Shown: positions 6,197-7,388 of the stretch, one piece after another | Layout: each line of letters starts with the position of its first letter | Position numbering within the stretch: position 1 is the stretch's first letter | Source: Mailhella sp. | GTDB taxonomy: Bacteria; Desulfobacterota; Desulfovibrionia; Desulfovibrionales; Desulfovibrionaceae | Direction of reading: 5' to 3' | Length of the DNA: 7,388 nucleotides | Assembly (NCBI GenBank): GCA_020024815.1 | Contig: JAHHTE010000100.1 | Location: forward strand, 1-7,388 | Position numbers and translations under genes: made by a program | The notes under the pieces: model-generated | Database searches by the model: none | Seen by the model: the letters and a program-made list of their open reading frames with translations, nothing else | Told to the model about the DNA's origin: nothing

Positions 6197-6496
6197 TTAC
6201 CGTCTTGCATAGGCATTACTTCTTGCCTCTAAGGTTTCAATTTTTTGCGAAATACTCGCAACCTGTAAATTATATTTTTTGAGTAAACCAACGACTTTTA
6301 CTGTTGGTGTCCATCTGTTAATATCATTTTTTTCTGCCCAGCCCACCTCTTCTAACCCTTTAAGAAGTCTGCATACATCAACAGGACTATACGTAGTTTT
6401 TTCAATGAGTTCTTTATTTGATAATCCGTTAATAGGGTCAAAAAATAAGTTTTCTAAAACAACAAAAACCCGTGTTAATTGATTTTCTTTTTGCAT
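6197..6496 (-). CDS. Small winged helix-turn-helix regulator (IclR-type N-terminal domain-like), 99 aa
   Basis: Probably a DNA-binding transcription factor of the early region. Residues about 8-67 follow the IclR/MarR-like winged-helix pattern: a first helix 'TRVFVVLENLF', then 'LSNKELIEKT' (25-34), a recognition helix 'SPVDVCRLLKGLEEVGW' (37-53), and a wing ending in 'RWTPTVKV' (61-68). A short helix at about 76-96 could mediate dimerisation. There is no IclR effector domain; stand-alone domains of this kind are common in the early regions of transposable phages. The ATG at 6496 has AGGA 6 nt upstream, formed partly by the TAG stop of the preceding gene, which suggests translational coupling. 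Its stop codon lies 5 nt from the first of two identical palindromes, which are possible targets. Its regulatory target is inferred, not shown. Confidence 0.72.
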   Translation of the reverse strand: MQKENQLTRVFVVLENLFFDPINGLSNKELIEKTTYSPVDVCRLLKGLEEVGWAEKNDINRWTPTVKVVGLLKKYNLQVASISQKIETLEARSNAYARR

Positions 6497-6504
6497 GGTC
6501 TATC

Positions 6505-7134
6505 CTAGATTATAGTTGCTGTTATAGGAAAAGGACTTGTTTTTTCGCTTGCTTTTTTATAAATTTCAAAATCAAACATATTTGTTTTATTGGGTTTTAA
6601 TCCAAGAATAGGTAAACCAAGTTGTATGGCTTGTTTTACTTCTGCAAGCATACCATTACTTTTTGGTGTTCTTTTAGGGTCATCAAGCCAAATAAAGGCA
6701 TCACACATTGCCATGATTCTGCAGTTCATTTCATGCCAATTAAAATAAGGGGTATAATGTTTATAAAAATCAGTGTCAGAATACTGCAAAATATTTGTGC
6801 CATGAGATAAAGGATTAAAAACATCAAAACCTTTTTTCATTAAAAATATTGTTGCGTATTGAGAAATAGCTAAGTTTTTTTGCATTTCTTCCGTAGTATT
6901 TGCAGTATAAGGGCAAGATAAAAAAAGGAACTGTTTTTTATATGGTGTTTGACTTTTCTTTTCTGCAAGGGGTGCGTCAAGCAAACTATCCACTTGTTCA
7001 GAAATAGCGTATAAATTATTAATAGCTATTTGTGCTATTTCATAACTTTCTGTTTTATCTAAAGTTTTAGCAATACCTTGTATGTCTGTTGCAATGGAAT
7101 TCATGTAACTTGTGCTAATTGGTGTTATTTTCAT
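6505..7134 (-). CDS. Nucleoside 2-deoxyribosyltransferase-like protein (DUF1937-like), 209 aa
   Basis: Residues about 67-180 look like the nucleoside 2-deoxyribosyltransferase/DUF1937 fold. There is a first strand and loop 'FLFLSCPY' (69-76), 'FDVFNPLSH' (103-111), 'MCDAFIWLDD' (143-152), and 'SNGMLAEVKQA' (159-169). In the last motif S159, G161 and E165 match the S-x-G-x-x-x-E pattern, whose Glu is the usual catalytic nucleophile. Family members cleave or exchange N-glycosidic bonds of (deoxy)nucleosides or nucleotides; the substrate here is unknown. Residues 1-60 form an extra, probably helical segment. The ATG at 7134 is chosen because AAGGAGA sits 6 nt upstream and it starts just after the previous stop. 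The longer frame to 7209 would overlap the upstream gene and lacks comparable support. The TAG stop overlaps the Shine-Dalgarno sequence of the next gene. Possible roles are nucleotide pool change, DNA modification supply or anti-defence; none is proven. Confidence 0.75.
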   Translation of the reverse strand: MKITPISTSYMNSIATDIQGIAKTLDKTESYEIAQIAINNLYAISEQVDSLLDAPLAEKKSQTPYKKQFLFLSCPYTANTTEEMQKNLAISQYATIFLMKKGFDVFNPLSHGTNILQYSDTDFYKHYTPYFNWHEMNCRIMAMCDAFIWLDDPKRTPKSNGMLAEVKQAIQLGLPILGLKPNKTNMFDFEIYKKASEKTSPFPITATII

Positions 7135-7140
7135 GTTTTT

Positions 7141-7147
7141 TCTCCTT
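7141..7147 (-). promoter_or_regulatory. Ribosome binding site that fixes the start of the deoxyribosyltransferase-like gene
   Basis: On the minus strand this reads AAGGAGA, with 6 nt before the ATG at 7134. It lies between the stop of the upstream gene and that ATG, so it decides the start in favour of 7134 over the more distal ATG at 7209. Confidence 0.85.
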
Positions 7148-7148
7148 A

Positions 7149-7370
7149 TTATTGAAAACAAAATTCTTTTAGTTGTGTTGCCACTTGAAAAGATTTTCCC
7201 CGTATGCATTTCTTATCTGAGTAAATTACATTAAAGCAGTCCGTAGGATTAAAACCCCTTTCTTTTGCCCAGTCTGTAAAGGTCAACCCATTTTTATTAA
7301 AGAAAAAAGCTATTTGTTCTTTTTCTTCTGTTGTAAGTGTTGGTTTTCGTTCTCTTTTAGGTTTTGGCAT
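7149..7370 (-). CDS. Small BcepMu gp16-like DNA-binding protein (73 aa)
   Basis: Likely a small cytoplasmic DNA-binding regulator at the head of the visible early operon. The basic N-terminus (KPKRERK, residues 3-9) is followed by a compact helical domain at about 27-70. Its core, 'GLTFTDWAKERGF' then 'VIYSDKKCIRGKS', resembles the BcepMu gp16 family of short phage helix-turn-helix proteins ('G.TF.EWA...GF...V..VL.G...G'), which look like Cro/Ner-type regulators. The ATG at 7370 is preceded by AAGGAGAT at good spacing. The stop lies 14 bp before the next gene, so the two are probably co-transcribed. By position it could play the role of Ner (negative control of early or repressor transcription); that is inference. 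Family assignment is from recognisable motif pattern only. Confidence 0.75.
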   Translation of the reverse strand: MPKPKRERKPTLTTEEKEQIAFFFNKNGLTFTDWAKERGFNPTDCFNVIYSDKKCIRGKSFQVATQLKEFCFQ

Positions 7371-7388
7371 ATAGTATCTCCTTGTTTT

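Noticed and set aside
7135..7209. N-terminal extension of the deoxyribosyltransferase-like protein to an ATG at 7209
   Set aside because: It would overlap most of the end of the 73-aa gene. The ATG at 7134 has AAGGAGA at ideal spacing, and the extra 25 residues look like a read-through of the other gene.

Overview
The window is the early (replication and transposition) region of a Mu-like transposable phage or prophage. Every convincing gene lies on the minus strand, so transcription runs from the right edge (about 7370) to the left (about 455). The DNA is very AT-rich, and genes are packed with 1-30 bp gaps or short overlaps. Nearly every start has an AGGAG/AAGGAG-type Shine-Dalgarno sequence. 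The gene set (DDE transposase, AAA+ target-selection ATPase, Gam, GemA/gp16, Mor) is characteristic of BcepMu/B3/Mu-type phages of Gram-negative bacteria. The host is therefore probably a low-GC Gram-negative bacterium; a low-GC Desulfovibrionaceae-like host is one guess, but the species cannot be read from this sequence.

Layout in transcription order. 7370-7149 is a small BcepMu-gp16-like helix-turn-helix protein. 7134-6505 is a nucleoside 2-deoxyribosyltransferase-like (DUF1937-like) enzyme with a helical N-terminal extension. 6496-6197 is a small winged-helix protein. 6196-6081 is a regulatory gap holding two identical, perfect 18-bp palindromes. 6080-5043 is a 345-aa protein with a helix-turn-helix-like region and a long coiled coil. 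5025-3256 is the transposase (MuA role) with an intact D-90-D-35-E triad. 3271-2126 is the MuB-role ATPase with an N-terminal helix-turn-helix. 2099-1590 is Gam, 1588-1130 is GemA, 1137-784 is Mor (GTG start), and 721-455 is an unrecognised 88-aa protein. Positions 1-454 hold no gene that I can support. They contain an imperfect dyad, a strong bidirectional terminator-like hairpin, a set of GGATA repeats, and an anomalous GC-rich block with three hairpins.

How it fits together (established roles of the families plus inference): the small DNA-binding proteins at the right likely control the early operon. Transposase and ATPase carry out replicative transposition. Gam shields linear DNA ends from host exonucleases. 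GemA modulates host and phage gene expression. Mor activates the middle promoter at the end of the early operon. The phage repressor and the phage end on that side would lie beyond 7388; the late genes are not in the window.

The least explained elements are the twin palindromes with their adjacent coiled-coil protein, the nucleotide-enzyme-like early gene, and the GC-rich structured block at 49-140.
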